Source of the DNA: Spirochaetaceae bacterium
GTDB lineage: Bacteria; Spirochaetota; Spirochaetia; Treponematales; Breznakiellaceae
Reading direction: 5' to 3'
DNA length: 22,945 bases
Assembly: GCA_031257995.1 (NCBI GenBank)
Contig: JAIRNN010000246.1
Location: 1 to 22,945 of the forward strand
Shown here: piece by piece, positions 1-7,666 of the stretch
Layout: each line of letters opens with the position of its first letter
Position numbering within the stretch: the stretch's first letter is position 1
Position numbers and translations under genes: made by a program
Notes under the pieces: model-generated
The model's database searches: none
What the model saw: the letters and a program-made list of their open reading frames with translations, nothing else
Told to the model about the DNA's origin: nothing

Positions 1-1
1 T

Positions 2-148
2 GCAATATAACCTGAATATGGCTGTTGACAATCTTTGGTCTATACATAAAGCTATAGTTACATTTTCATAATGTCCTGCAGGTGTCTTTTCGGTTACATT
101 TTGAAATGTCTCATCACGGGGCAATCTCTTAAAGGAACCCCGGAGCAT
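2..148 (-). other. open frame running off the left edge, possible gene fragment
   Basis: On the minus strand a reading frame stays open from about position 240 to the window edge, with its first ATG at 146-148 (M-L-R-G-S-F-K-R-L-P...). I see no ribosome binding site before that ATG and do not recognise the peptide. It could be the start of a real gene continuing outside the window, the remnant of one, or chance. The rest of 1-507 holds a stem-loop and a repeat, listed separately, and no other gene that I can support. Confidence 0.2.
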
Positions 149-275
149 AAAAGCGGACTTTGAAATCACCACGCAGGTCGCGCCCGTTTCCGCTCCTGTG
201 GAGAATTGATGTTGGAGTATAGGCTGTACGCATCGGTGTATGGCTTAGACGCATATCAATGAATAATGAACAAAT

Positions 276-312
276 AACCATGAACCGTAAATAACGTTCA
301 CGGTTCATGGTT
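276..312 (-). terminator. stem-loop, candidate terminator of the ABC transporter operon
   Basis: AACCATGAACCGT (276-288) and ACGGTTCATGGTT (300-312) form a perfect 13-bp stem around an 11-nt loop. Read on the minus strand, the stem is followed by a moderately T-rich stretch (TTATTTGTTC), and it lies about 200 bp past the stop of the last ABC permease gene. The stem is not GC-rich and the T run is interrupted, so termination is likely but not certain. Confidence 0.45.
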
Positions 313-335
313 TGCCTTAATCACATTGAACTACA

Positions 336-480
336 GATGAACATGGATAGGACAGATGCGCACAGATCTTTCACCCCATACCCCTTTTTATCCGAGAAAA
401 TCCGTGTTAATCCGCAGACCCTTTTTATCCGTGTTCATCCGCGCTCATCCGCGGTTTTCCGTGATAAAGCCTGTGGTTAA
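336..480. repeat. dispersed 'ATCCGTGTTAATCCGCG' type intergenic repeat
   Basis: This stretch is built from many near-copies of a short word of the form ATCCGYGTTMATCCGC, ending in a GTGATAAAGCCTGTGGTTAA segment. Related words occur at 5630-5812, around 21740-21780 and at 22619-22660. No coding frame here is convincing. It is a family of non-coding dispersed repeats of unknown function. Confidence 0.5.
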
Positions 481-507
481 TGCCGTGCGTTGCGGGAGAC
501 TTTCTCC

Positions 508-1389
508 TTATCCTTTCACCGCGCCCGCGACCATTCCCTTCATAATCTGTTTGCGAAACGCGAAGTAAAAAAGAATTGTCGGTATCATCGCAAGCAGCAT
601 CGTCGCAAAAATCTGCGGGTAATTCGACGAATACTGGCCCTTTAACATAGCGATTTCAAGGGGAACAGTGCGCTTTTTTGCGTTGCTGATGAGAACAAGC
701 GCAAAAGAGAACTCGTTCCATGCGGCAAAGGTCTGAATAACGGCTACCGCCGCGAGAATCGGGCGGCACATCGGCAACATGATGGTAAACAGTGTCCGGT
801 GAAAACTCGAACCGTCGATTGACGCGGCTTCTTCCATAGAGGAGGGAATTCCCTTGATATAGCCTTCAACAAGAAAAATCGCCACCGGGAGGCCGAACGC
901 GATGTAGGGCAACGCAAGGCCCGCGAGACTGTCGGTGAGGCGGAACTGGCGGAACAGCACATACAAGGGCACCATGAGAGAGTGAATCGGGATCAGCATA
1001 CCAAGCAAAAACAGCGCGAAAACGATGCGGTTCCCCCGAAACTTTACCCGTCCCAGCATATACCCGGTGATAAAACCGAAAAGCGTGATAAAAATCACGG
1101 CAATGATAGTCGTGAAGAAGCTGTTGCCAATGGCGCGCAGCAGGTTCGCGTCCTGCCGCCCGATGACGTTCAGGTAATTCCCAGCGTATAGTGCTTTGGG
1201 TAATGCCAGCACATTGTCGTTGAACTCTTTTTGCCCTTTGAACGAGGAGTACAGCATCCAGACAACGGGAAAAAGACAGGAAAGTGAAAAAAGAATGATG
1301 ACGGCGTTTGCAATAATCGCGGCGCAGGTACGTTTTGCTTTGTCAACCGGCGTATTGCTCCGTACCGCTGTTAGCTCTGCGGAACTCAT
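508..1389 (-). CDS. carbohydrate ABC transporter permease, MalG-like (CUT1)
   Basis: Inner-membrane subunit of an ABC sugar importer, 293 aa with about six hydrophobic helices. The first is near residues 25-50 and ends in the 'PVVWMLYSSFK' segment typical of MalG/UgpE-type permeases. The cytoplasmic EAA loop that docks the ATPase is clear: E-E-A-A-S-I-D-G followed nine residues later by I-M-L-P. The start codon overlaps the stop of the upstream permease gene (TAATG), so the two are translationally coupled; GGAGG lies 8 nt upstream. It is the last gene of the binding protein-MalF-MalG operon. The sugar is unknown, and no ATP-binding subunit lies in the window, so a shared MsiK/UgpC-type ATPase encoded elsewhere is likely. 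Confidence 0.93.
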   Translation of the reverse strand: MSSAELTAVRSNTPVDKAKRTCAAIIANAVIILFSLSCLFPVVWMLYSSFKGQKEFNDNVLALPKALYAGNYLNVIGRQDANLLRAIGNSFFTTIIAVIFITLFGFITGYMLGRVKFRGNRIVFALFLLGMLIPIHSLMVPLYVLFRQFRLTDSLAGLALPYIAFGLPVAIFLVEGYIKGIPSSMEEAASIDGSSFHRTLFTIMLPMCRPILAAVAVIQTFAAWNEFSFALVLISNAKKRTVPLEIAMLKGQYSSNYPQIFATMLLAMIPTILFYFAFRKQIMKGMVAGAVKG

Positions 1390-2279
1390 TATGCAGCCTC
1401 CTTCGTTAATTTATTGACACCGAGTTGAGTAATGCCGATTATCAAGAGGCTTAGAATAAAAATCCCCATTGATATGGCGCTGCCGTAGCCCATGTTGGAC
1501 TGGACGAAACTCGTGATATAGCCGTACATTGCCATGACGTTTGACGACGAGCCCGGCCCGCCCGAAGTCATCACGTAAATATGGTCGAACGCCTTCATAT
1601 TGCCCGCGATGCAGAGCGTGAGACACACGAGGATGGTGTTTTTTATCAGGGGCAGCGTGATGTGAACCGCCCGTTTAACCGGACCCGCGCCGTCCAGCTC
1701 TGCCACCTCGTAAATTTCCTTGTCAATTGTCGTGATTGCCGAAAACAGGATAATCATATAGTAGCCGATGTACTGCCAGATAAGCGGAATAGAAACCACG
1801 ACCATGATGGAACTCGCTTCGTTAAGCCAGATTTTCTGCATATCGCTCATGCCGAGAACGCCGAATATATGGTTTAACAGGCCGTAACGGTAATCAAATA
1901 TGATGCGCCACACCATACCTATCGCTACCGCCGAGATAGTGCTGGGAAAAAAAGTCAGTGTAGAGTGGAGATCCTTAAACTTAACCTCTTTCGCGTTGAT
2001 GATCATCACGAAGACAAACGCCAGCCCGATTTGACCCGCGACACAGGCGGCAACCAAAAAAATGTTGTGGCTGAACGCCTGCCAAAAGAGCCTGTCGTTC
2101 AGCAGAGTCGTAAAATTGGCAAGTTCCGTAAACGTTTTGTTTGGGCCTCCCGACCACTTGAAAAAACTAAAATAGAACGCCTCGAAAAGCGGCACGATAA
2201 CCGCAAAAATAAACAGCGCAACCGGTATCGCAAGATACATGACAATGTACCGCCGTTTCGGTTTTATAAAATCAGCCAT
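1389..2279 (-). CDS. carbohydrate ABC transporter permease, MalF-like (CUT1)
   Basis: Partner membrane subunit of the importer, 296 aa. It has an N-terminal helix (about residues 12-35), the 'FKDLHSTLTFFPSTISAVAIGMVWR' type periplasmic/helix pattern of UgpA/MalF proteins, and an EAA loop (E-V-A-E-L-D-G-A-G ... I-T-L-P) near residues 190-215. A strong GAGGAGG ribosome site precedes the ATG. The upstream binding-protein gene is 334 nt away, separated by a GC-rich repeat, so expression of the permeases may depend on read-through of that element or on a separate promoter. CUT1 permeases carry mono- to oligosaccharides or glycerol phosphate; the sequence does not decide the substrate. Confidence 0.93.
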   Translation of the reverse strand: MADFIKPKRRYIVMYLAIPVALFIFAVIVPLFEAFYFSFFKWSGGPNKTFTELANFTTLLNDRLFWQAFSHNIFLVAACVAGQIGLAFVFVMIINAKEVKFKDLHSTLTFFPSTISAVAIGMVWRIIFDYRYGLLNHIFGVLGMSDMQKIWLNEASSIMVVVSIPLIWQYIGYYMIILFSAITTIDKEIYEVAELDGAGPVKRAVHITLPLIKNTILVCLTLCIAGNMKAFDHIYVMTSGGPGSSSNVMAMYGYITSFVQSNMGYGSAISMGIFILSLLIIGITQLGVNKLTKEAA

Positions 2280-2323
2280 ACGGCCTCCTCGTTTTGTATA
2301 GTACTTCTGCTTAAAAATATAAA

Positions 2324-2430
2324 GAGGGGGAAGCCTCCCCCTTCGCTCCAGCCCGCCGCCCGCAAGCGGGCTTAGGGGCTTACACTATCCCCCTCAGCGG
2401 GGCGCTACCGCCCCCGCAACGCCCCCGCCC
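2324..2430. repeat. GC-rich dispersed repeat, copy 1
   Basis: It contains GGGGGAAGCCTCCCCC, then CCCGCAAGCGGGCTTAGG, then CCCCTCAGCGGGGCGCTACC and CCCCCGCAACGCCCCCG. The same blocks in the same order recur at 22517-22615, and in reverse complement at 17292-17392 and 21007-21155. Each block can fold on itself. This copy lies inside the ABC operon, between the binding-protein and MalF genes. Confidence 0.7.
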
Positions 2431-2437
2431 TACGGAA

Positions 2438-2523
2438 AATTGAAAATGGAACGCAGACAAGGGAAAATGAGAGGAATGAAACGAGCGACCTCCAATTCCT
2501 GCCATTTTCAATTATCCATTCCC
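2438..2523. repeat. inverted repeat with 12-bp arms
   Basis: AATTGAAAATGG (2438-2449) and CCATTTTCAATT (2512-2523) are perfect reverse complements 62 nt apart. Similar AATTGAAAA/GGATAATGG words flank the GC-rich repeat at 22490-22510, so this may be part of a composite repeat. It lies in the 334-nt gap between the solute-binding protein and permease genes. Confidence 0.5.
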
Positions 2524-2613
2524 CCTAAGGGGGATGCCCCCGCTTCCGACTCCAAAGGCGCCACCTCGTCCCTTCCGGGGAGATGATCCCCCCCGGAAGT
2601 TTTGGCAGCCGCC

Positions 2614-3915
2614 TTATTTCAGATACGCTGCCTGAGATTCCGAGGCGACCTGTTCCGGCGCCTTCTCGCCGTTTAACATCTCTTGAAGCCCGATGTTCAT
2701 AACGCTGACCACTGCTCCGTCCATAAAAGAATCATATATCTGACATATCGGATTCTCATTGAAACGGTAGAAATCCGCCGTAAAACTATCAAACTTGGAA
2801 AGATCAACGTTATCAACGGCACACGCCCCTGTTTGCGCGTAGTTTGAGGCAAGATACTCGGCGAAAACCGGCCCGGTGATGTAAAGAATGAGGTCTTTGG
2901 CAAGATCGAGCTTCTCCCCTTCCAGTTTCGTGTTAAGCGTAAGACCCATGCCGTTTCCCGCCGCATGAGTGCCGGACGTTGCCGATGCTCCTGCGGGCTG
3001 AGGAATCGGCGCAAACTTGATCCGATCTTTGAGTTCAGGATCCGCATACTGACCAATGTAGGTGATGTCCCAGTTACCGCAAATAACGGCTGCGGACTGC
3101 CCGTTGATAAAGTAATCTCGGGCGACCTCGTTGTTCACGGCGTTGAAGTCTTTGTTAAACATACCGCTCAGGAAAGCTTTTTGGGTAAAACGAAGCGCGT
3201 CGACGAACGGCTTGTCTTCAAATGACGCGCCGTTTTTCCGGTCGATTATGTTGAAAAACCAGTCCGAACCGGTGAAACGGTCTCCCACTGCGGAAAGAAA
3301 AGTGGAGTTGATCTGCCATTGCCCCGCGTTGCCGAAAGAGAATGTGTCGATGCCTTTGCTCTTGAAATAGGCGGCGGCTTTCTCGACCTCTTCCCACGTT
3401 GTCGGGAAGGACGGATACCCGGCCTCAGCCCAGAGCTGGGAATCGTAGGCGACGACCGTGCACGTTCCCGTCGCGAGGATGGGAATTCCGTAAATTGCCC
3501 CGTCAACGCGGAACGGCGCAAAGAGGCCGTCTTTGTACTTTGAACCGTGCGGACTTGCCTTGATCACCTCATCCAGCGGCGAAATGAGCTTGTTGGCGAC
3601 CCATTCTTTCGTCCACATACCCTGAACCAGCGCGACATCGGGAAGGTCGTTGGCCGAGGCAAGCGCCGCCATCTTCACCTTCCAACTGTCGTTGTCGAGA
3701 ACGGTTTGCTCAAGGATCACGTTGGGATGTTCTTTTTCCCATTCGGCGATGGCATAGCGAAACGCCGTCGCGCCCGCATTGCCGTCACGGACTTCCTGTT
3801 CTGTTGAAAAATGGTGAAAGGTCAGCGTGATCTTGCCGTCCGCCACATTCTTCTTTTGGCAACCTAAAAACAACACGCCGCACACAACGGCGATAACGAT
3901 AAACACTTTCTTCAT
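2614..3915 (-). CDS. extracellular solute-binding lipoprotein of a sugar ABC transporter
   Basis: Family 1 (MalE/UgpB-like) substrate-binding protein, 433 aa from the ATG at 3915. This start is preferred to an in-frame ATG 15 codons upstream because AGAAGGAG sits 8 nt before it and a signal peptide begins there. Residues 1-19 form a lipoprotein signal (MKK, hydrophobic stretch, F-L-G-C) with Cys19 as the lipid anchor; Phe at -3 fits the relaxed spirochaete lipobox. The mature part begins 'ITLTFHHFSTEQEV' and has typical features such as 'PDVALVQGMWTKEW', 'YGIPILATGT' and 'WEEVEKAAAYFKSKG'. It should sit in the periplasm and deliver substrate to the two permeases encoded downstream. The substrate cannot be read from the sequence. 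Confidence 0.92.
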   Translation of the reverse strand: MKKVFIVIAVVCGVLFLGCQKKNVADGKITLTFHHFSTEQEVRDGNAGATAFRYAIAEWEKEHPNVILEQTVLDNDSWKVKMAALASANDLPDVALVQGMWTKEWVANKLISPLDEVIKASPHGSKYKDGLFAPFRVDGAIYGIPILATGTCTVVAYDSQLWAEAGYPSFPTTWEEVEKAAAYFKSKGIDTFSFGNAGQWQINSTFLSAVGDRFTGSDWFFNIIDRKNGASFEDKPFVDALRFTQKAFLSGMFNKDFNAVNNEVARDYFINGQSAAVICGNWDITYIGQYADPELKDRIKFAPIPQPAGASATSGTHAAGNGMGLTLNTKLEGEKLDLAKDLILYITGPVFAEYLASNYAQTGACAVDNVDLSKFDSFTADFYRFNENPICQIYDSFMDGAVVSVMNIGLQEMLNGEKAPEQVASESQAAYLK

Positions 3916-3959
3916 AATGATACTCCTTCTATTTTTAGTAACAAAGTTTAAAAACGCCA

Positions 3960-3982
3960 TTTCAAAACATCACGTTTTGAAA
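3960..3982 (-). promoter_or_regulatory. palindromic operator candidate upstream of the binding-protein gene
   Basis: TTTCAAAAC (3960-3968) and GTTTTGAAA (3974-3982) are a perfect 9-bp inverted repeat with a 5-nt centre, 45-67 bp ahead of the ABC operon's first ATG. On the minus strand a possible -35 (TTGAAA) lies inside the right arm, with a weak -10 (GTTACT) 17 nt further on. That would place a bound regulator over the promoter. No regulator gene is adjacent; the promoter is weakly supported. Confidence 0.4.
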
Positions 3983-4194
3983 CAACTCACGGTATGCGCT
4001 GAAAACATGAACTTGTCTGATGAGCCGGCACGAACGGCAGACTCTTCAACCGCTTCATCTTCTATACCGCATAATTTTATGAACGCTGTATACGCATGAA
4101 ATTCCGTATACTGAATTTCCGCCAACCTCCTGAAACTTGAAACGAGGCCGATGCCCGGCTCACATGAAAACGCTACGTCATACCGGCCTCCTTT
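3970..4194 (-). other. 74-codon open frame without a start codon, possible gene remnant or repeat
   Basis: On the minus strand a frame is open from just after a TAA at 4195-4197 to a TGA at 3970-3972. It reads like protein (…CEPGIGLVSSFRRLAEIQ, then YTEFHAYTAFIKLCG, ending SAHTVSCFKT) but has no ATG until residue 63. A TTG at residue 24 is immediately preceded by AGGAGG with no spacer. The frame ends inside the palindrome upstream of the ABC operon. It may be a decayed gene, part of a dispersed repeat, or chance; I do not recognise it. Confidence 0.25.
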
Positions 4195-4630
4195 TTAGTG
4201 TTCCATTCGCCGGGGCGCGAATGCATAGCGCCGCTTGTTGAACGAAAGTCCCCAAGGGTCGATGAATCGTACTGTAAAAAAAATCTGTTATAAAAAGGAA
4301 AGATACCAATAACAAGAGGAAAACCGCCGTGGTTACGAGTACTGTTTCCGGCACACGGGCGGCCCATAAAACGTGGAAAACTGAAAAAAGGTGAAAAACC
4401 CGTGAAAAGGGTCCAAAAAGGGTGTTTAGAGGTCTAAAAACCCCGTTTAGGGGGGGGGGGCCTTCGCGACAGGGGGGAGTACACGAGGAAAGAATTCACT
4501 AAAAACAACATTTTCTTCATTACAACTGTTACCCTATATACAACAATCCCGCCCCGGCTTTCAGGACGATAGGTACTTATACCACACCTGCAAAAACTTG
4601 TCAAGTGGGTACAGGAATTCTTTCAAAACC
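4195..4630. other. gene-free interval with an 11-G tract
   Basis: I see no supportable gene here. The stretch 4360-4450 is made of A-rich words with short GGG/CCC blocks. TTTAGA (4425-4430) and TCTAAA can pair across two Gs, with weaker pairing extending outward. A run of eleven G lies at 4450-4460, followed by CCTTCGCGACAGGGGGG. The interval separates the unknown secreted-protein gene from the ABC operon, both on the minus strand. Confidence 0.4.
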
Positions 4631-5314
4631 TTAGTATCCTTTATATTTCTGGATTTCCCGTATTTCAACGAAAAATTTCGCGCTTGCCGACCATTCGCCG
4701 TCCATGAGTGTTACGGCTGGAAATTCCGCCAGCGCGATTCTGCCGCGTACCGTTTTGGGCCGTTCACGCTCTCTGCCGCGCACAAGGGAACGAACCGCTT
4801 GTTTTGCCGCATCCCGCAGACTATTCCGACCGTCTTCGTTTAGACCGGCTCTCCCGCGGGCATTTATCACGCGCAGTTGGCCGCTCAGCCATGCGCCGCG
4901 CCGCGCCGTCTGCGCCGCATCCATCTCGTAATCGGCCCAAAGCCGGAGGATTGATCCTTCCCGATCGGAATCATCCGGCCTCATCCGCATGTCGCCGAAA
5001 GAAAGCTCACCGAGCGGCATCCAGTCAAACGCTTCCTCCACATTACGCGCCTTTTCCCCGACCTCATACTCAAACTCCCATCCGTATATCATGCCGGAAA
5101 AGAAGTCCATCGCCCCGGAAAGCGCCGCAAGTTGGGCATCGCGCCACGAAAGCGGGTACGTTCCCGTTTGTCCGGAACTCTCGTTGCCGGGCAATGCGGC
5201 CCAAACCGGCTCCGAATCCACCGTTACCATACCGCGCAGCACATCCTGGGCGTAACCGGCGCCCGAAACCGCCAGCAAACCAACGGTACACCATAAAAAA
5301 ACATTTATCCGCAT
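4631..5314 (-). CDS. exported protein of unknown function
   Basis: 227 aa, not recognised. Residues 1-22 form a classic Sec signal peptide (short basic start, hydrophobic LWCTVGLLAVSGAG, then a signal peptidase I site A-Y-A before QD), so the mature protein is periplasmic or secreted. The rest is soluble and mixed alpha/beta, with an acidic middle ('MRPDDSDREG') and a basic helix near the C-terminus ('RSLVRGRERERPKTVRG'). It ends in a beta-like 'GEWSASAKFFVEIREI' stretch that suits a small envelope domain. The signal peptide fixes the start at 5314, although no ribosome site is visible before it. No neighbour suggests a role. The codon pattern and signal peptide argue that it is a real gene. 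Confidence 0.7.
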   Translation of the reverse strand: MRINVFLWCTVGLLAVSGAGYAQDVLRGMVTVDSEPVWAALPGNESSGQTGTYPLSWRDAQLAALSGAMDFFSGMIYGWEFEYEVGEKARNVEEAFDWMPLGELSFGDMRMRPDDSDREGSILRLWADYEMDAAQTARRGAWLSGQLRVINARGRAGLNEDGRNSLRDAAKQAVRSLVRGRERERPKTVRGRIALAEFPAVTLMDGEWSASAKFFVEIREIQKYKGY

Positions 5315-5440
5315 ATATATTCATATCGGCGCAAAAATTGGAATTCGCCATGCTTTCCATTTCGTTATCGCTTCTGTGATTATTTTAAAACCACAAACGT
5401 ATGGTCTAAACTTGACCCGCAAGATGAAAGAATAAAACCC

Positions 5441-5485
5441 GCGAACTTTCACGAACAGACACGAACGGCACTGGGTAACCTTCAT
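5441..5485. repeat. dispersed repeat containing CACGAACAGACACGAACGG
   Basis: TTCACGAACAGACACGAACG, followed by GC and a degenerate GGGcAACCTT, is present here and again at 20861-20905. Both copies lie in non-coding DNA. Near the second copy a TGTGGTCAAGTTTA word follows, which also occurs at 6722-6736. This is a small repeat family shared by the gaps of this window. Confidence 0.55.
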
Positions 5486-5629
5486 TCTCCGCTTGAATTC
5501 GGGTAAAGCACAGGTAAAATCAACACTCCCAAAACAAAAGGTGAGTGTTGTTCGTGTGAAAGCAGACTAATATTCCTGGAATAATCTCAAAACTCAAAGC
5601 ACGATACGCGCTGTTCGTGAAAGTACGCG

Positions 5630-5812
5630 GTTAATCGTGATTCCGGCCTTCATCACGGGCTTCGTCACGATTAACTGCGGATTAACGCGGATTAGGTGGA
5701 TACACGCGGATTTTTCACACCGCGCCCCTCTTAATCCGTGAAAATCCGCGCCGCCCTATGGCGCAATCTGCGGGCACTTTATTCTGTGGTTGATCGTGAT
5801 GAAGCCCGTGAT
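5630..5812. repeat. palindrome-bounded non-coding element
   Basis: GTTAATCGTGA (5630-5640) and TCACGATTAAC (5665-5675) form a perfect 11-bp stem. In addition ATCACGGGCTTCGTCACGAT (5652-5671) is repeated in inverted form at 5793-5812 with one mismatch, bounding a segment of about 160 bp. The interior is made of ATTAACGCGGATTA-like words related to the repeat at 336-480. No reading frame is supported. It resembles a small mobile palindromic element, but no transposase or target duplication is visible. Confidence 0.5.
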
Positions 5813-5830
5813 AACGTTTTGCGTTTTTCC

Positions 5831-5859
5831 TTGATATTTCCACCTCAACGTGTTATACT
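5831..5859 (+). promoter_or_regulatory. sigma70-type promoter with no gene close behind
   Basis: TTGATA (5831-5836), a 17-nt spacer, and TATACT (5854-5859). Transcription would begin near 5866, about 330 nt ahead of the lipoprotein ATG at 6198. The transcript would carry CGCCCTT (5881-5887), AAGGGCG (5906-5912) and another CGCCCTT (6002-6008), which could pair in two alternative ways. It may drive a small RNA or a long leader. The remainder of the 5390-6197 gap holds only repeats and a CAACACTC/GAGTGTTG hairpin at 5521-5550. Confidence 0.45.
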
Positions 5860-6197
5860 ATTATCTGTTGTCGGAAGTGCCGCCCTTACGCTGTTTTAGC
5901 ATGAGAAGGGCGTGTTATACCGATAATTGAGAGCGTACCAATGGTGGAGTTTGACTGCAGAGACAACAGAAAGATGACTCACGGCTTCACTCATGTACCC
6001 CCGCCCTTATAATATTTCACAAAAAGCGTGTCAAGCTCCCCGCTGAAAACGGGCTCTTCTCTTATCACTATTCCCCATTCGGATATCACAGCACTTCATC
6101 TTTAGGCCAAAACGCCCGCCTCTCATCCGTTATCCGTTATCTATGTATAAGACTATTGGGACGTAAAGGCGTTTTATATTTTTAGAAGGAGAACAAT

Positions 6198-6686
6198 ATG
6201 AATAAATTAAGGTTTGTTACCGATGTTCGCGGCGGGGTTGCGGGGTTTGGCCGCATGCTGTGCGCGGTTGTGTTCATGCTCGTTTTGACGGGGTGCGGCG
6301 AGTCGGAGACGGGTACATCGCCGCCCGCGACCACCCCGGCGGCGGAGAAGTTACTCCTCGTGACGGCGGACAGCCTGCCGACTACAGAGATGTTGACGCT
6401 CGTCTTCAGCGGGGCGATAGAGGGCCTCTCGGTAGCGGACATAGAGATCAAGCCCGCCGACGGATCCAGTGCCGACGTTACGAGGAGACGGCTTATGCGC
6501 CTCGGCACGATGAGCCGCAATGTTACCGTGACAGGAGCGCCGGAGGACCCGGTGAACCCGGTCGGCTCCGAAGACCCGTTTGTGTACACGATCGGTGTGA
6601 GCGTAACAAAGTCATGCAAGGTGGATGTGTCTGTCAATAAGAACGGTACCGCTTTAGGCTTAGAGCGGGACCCCACTCAGGCTTAG
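6198..6686 (+). CDS. small putative lipoprotein with an Ig-like segment
   Basis: 162 aa. An AGAAGGAG ribosome site sits 7 nt before the ATG. The N-terminus is long for a signal peptide, but a hydrophobic run ending L-V-L-T-G-C (cysteine near residue 33) is a good lipobox, so the mature protein is probably membrane-anchored through lipid. A Thr/Pro-rich linker follows (GTSPPATTPAAEK), then a domain of the form 'LTLVFSGAIEGLSVADIEI ... YTIGVSVTKSCKVDVSV'. From memory, this pattern occurs in repeated Ig-like units of termite-gut Treponema surface proteins; here there is only one unit. Role unknown, and binding or adhesion is a guess. The tail after residue 150 looks degenerate and may have been altered by a shift near the end. 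Confidence 0.65.
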   Translation: MNKLRFVTDVRGGVAGFGRMLCAVVFMLVLTGCGESETGTSPPATTPAAEKLLLVTADSLPTTEMLTLVFSGAIEGLSVADIEIKPADGSSADVTRRRLMRLGTMSRNVTVTGAPEDPVNPVGSEDPFVYTIGVSVTKSCKVDVSVNKNGTALGLERDPTQA

Positions 6687-6772
6687 AGTGCGACCGTATT
6701 CAGGCTTAGATCATGGTTATTCTGTGGTCAAGTTTAGACGTATGGTACGGGGTGGAACGGCGGGTAATATCC

Positions 6773-7600
6773 CTATTCCTTCCATCGCCGCAGTTTGAGC
6801 CAGTTCACACAGAGCGGGAACCATTGGGCAACGTGGGGGTTAATAAACCCGCTATCCCCGGCACTGGTTTCCGCGATAGCCAGGGACATACCGTGTTTTC
6901 CTTCGGGAAAAATATGCATTTCCAGGGGAATTCCCGCCCGCCGCAAGGCTCCGGCCAAGAGCAAACTGTTTTCTACCGGAACCGACTGGTCGGTATAGGT
7001 ATGCCAGAGGAACACCGGGGGCAGGTTCCCGCTTATCTGATTTTCCAGAGAAAGGAGAGTCAGCAGATCGGGATCGAGCTCCTCTCCAAGAAGGCGGTTA
7101 AAAGATGCCCTGTTGGCAAATTCGCCGGAGGTAATGACCGGATAACAGAGAACCAGGGCTTGTGCGCTGGTACAGAGGGGATTAATACCGGGAGAGGCGG
7201 CAAAGTCCCGTGAAGCGAAAAGCAGTGTAGAGAGAGCCAGATGTCCCCCGGCGGAAAACCCCATCAGGACAATCCTGCCGGAATTTAGCGTCCATTCAGT
7301 GCTGAGTTCCCGAATAAGGGTGAGGGCCCTGGCGCAGTCCAAAATGGGGACCGGATGACGGCGGGGTTCGCAACTGTACCAAAGTATAAAGGCATGGAAG
7401 CCTTCGGCGTTAAAACGGACCGCCAGGGTTTCCGCCTCCCTGGGTGAACACCGCAGATAGCCGCTGCCCGGCAGAATCAGTGCCGCTGGACGGGGAGTCT
7501 CGCTCTTTAATAAATAGGCATCCATGCTGGGCCTGAACCCATCCCCCAAATTCCCCCGGTATTGCCAACCTTCCCATAAATCCACCGTAAAAGTCCGCAT
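6773..7600 (-). CDS. alpha/beta hydrolase, carbohydrate-esterase-like
   Basis: 275 aa from the ATG at 7600, chosen because AGGAGG lies 4 nt upstream; an in-frame ATG 29 codons earlier would add a hydrophobic stretch without a ribosome site. The fold is the serine-esterase type. L-P-G-S-G-Y (residues 43-48) stands where the oxyanion-hole HGGG/PGGG motif sits. G-F-S-A-G-G gives nucleophile Ser116, T-D-Q-S-V-P gives Asp204, and K-H-G-M gives His236. The 'REAETLAVRFNAEGFHAFILWYS' type region and the 'PVENSLLLAGALRRAGIP' segment match the acetyl-xylan-esterase/BD-FAE-like group (COG0657). No signal peptide from this start, so it is cytoplasmic. It is divergent from the PTS operon, so it may deacylate an imported sugar. 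Confidence 0.85.
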   Translation of the reverse strand: MRTFTVDLWEGWQYRGNLGDGFRPSMDAYLLKSETPRPAALILPGSGYLRCSPREAETLAVRFNAEGFHAFILWYSCEPRRHPVPILDCARALTLIRELSTEWTLNSGRIVLMGFSAGGHLALSTLLFASRDFAASPGINPLCTSAQALVLCYPVITSGEFANRASFNRLLGEELDPDLLTLLSLENQISGNLPPVFLWHTYTDQSVPVENSLLLAGALRRAGIPLEMHIFPEGKHGMSLAIAETSAGDSGFINPHVAQWFPLCVNWLKLRRWKE

Positions 7601-7666
7601 ACATCCTCCTGAAACATAACTAATTCTCCAATTCCCCACAAAACAGGAAAAAAAGAAAAAAATTAC

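Noticed and set aside
105..209. Plus-strand frame ending at TGA 207-209 that reads like a protein tail (…KADFEITTQVAPVSAPVEN).
   Set aside because: Only 34 codons, no start codon, and a longer open frame covers the same bases on the other strand; neither can be proven, and I listed only the minus-strand one at low confidence.
336..480. CRISPR array.
   Set aside because: The repeated words are short, irregularly spaced and degenerate, without constant-length spacers; no cas genes are present.
1965..2375. A 136-codon plus-strand frame opposite the MalF-like permease.
   Set aside because: Antisense to a well-supported permease; no domain or ribosome site.
4708..5379. A 223-codon plus-strand frame opposite the secreted-protein gene.
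   Set aside because: The minus-strand frame has a proper signal peptide and balanced composition; the plus-strand translation is rich in Arg, Pro and Ala, as expected of a shadow.
5866..6010. tracrRNA-like or CRISPR-repeat-like GTTTTAG sequence near 5892.
   Set aside because: A single short match with no repeats, cas9 gene or array; better described as part of a leader or small RNA candidate.
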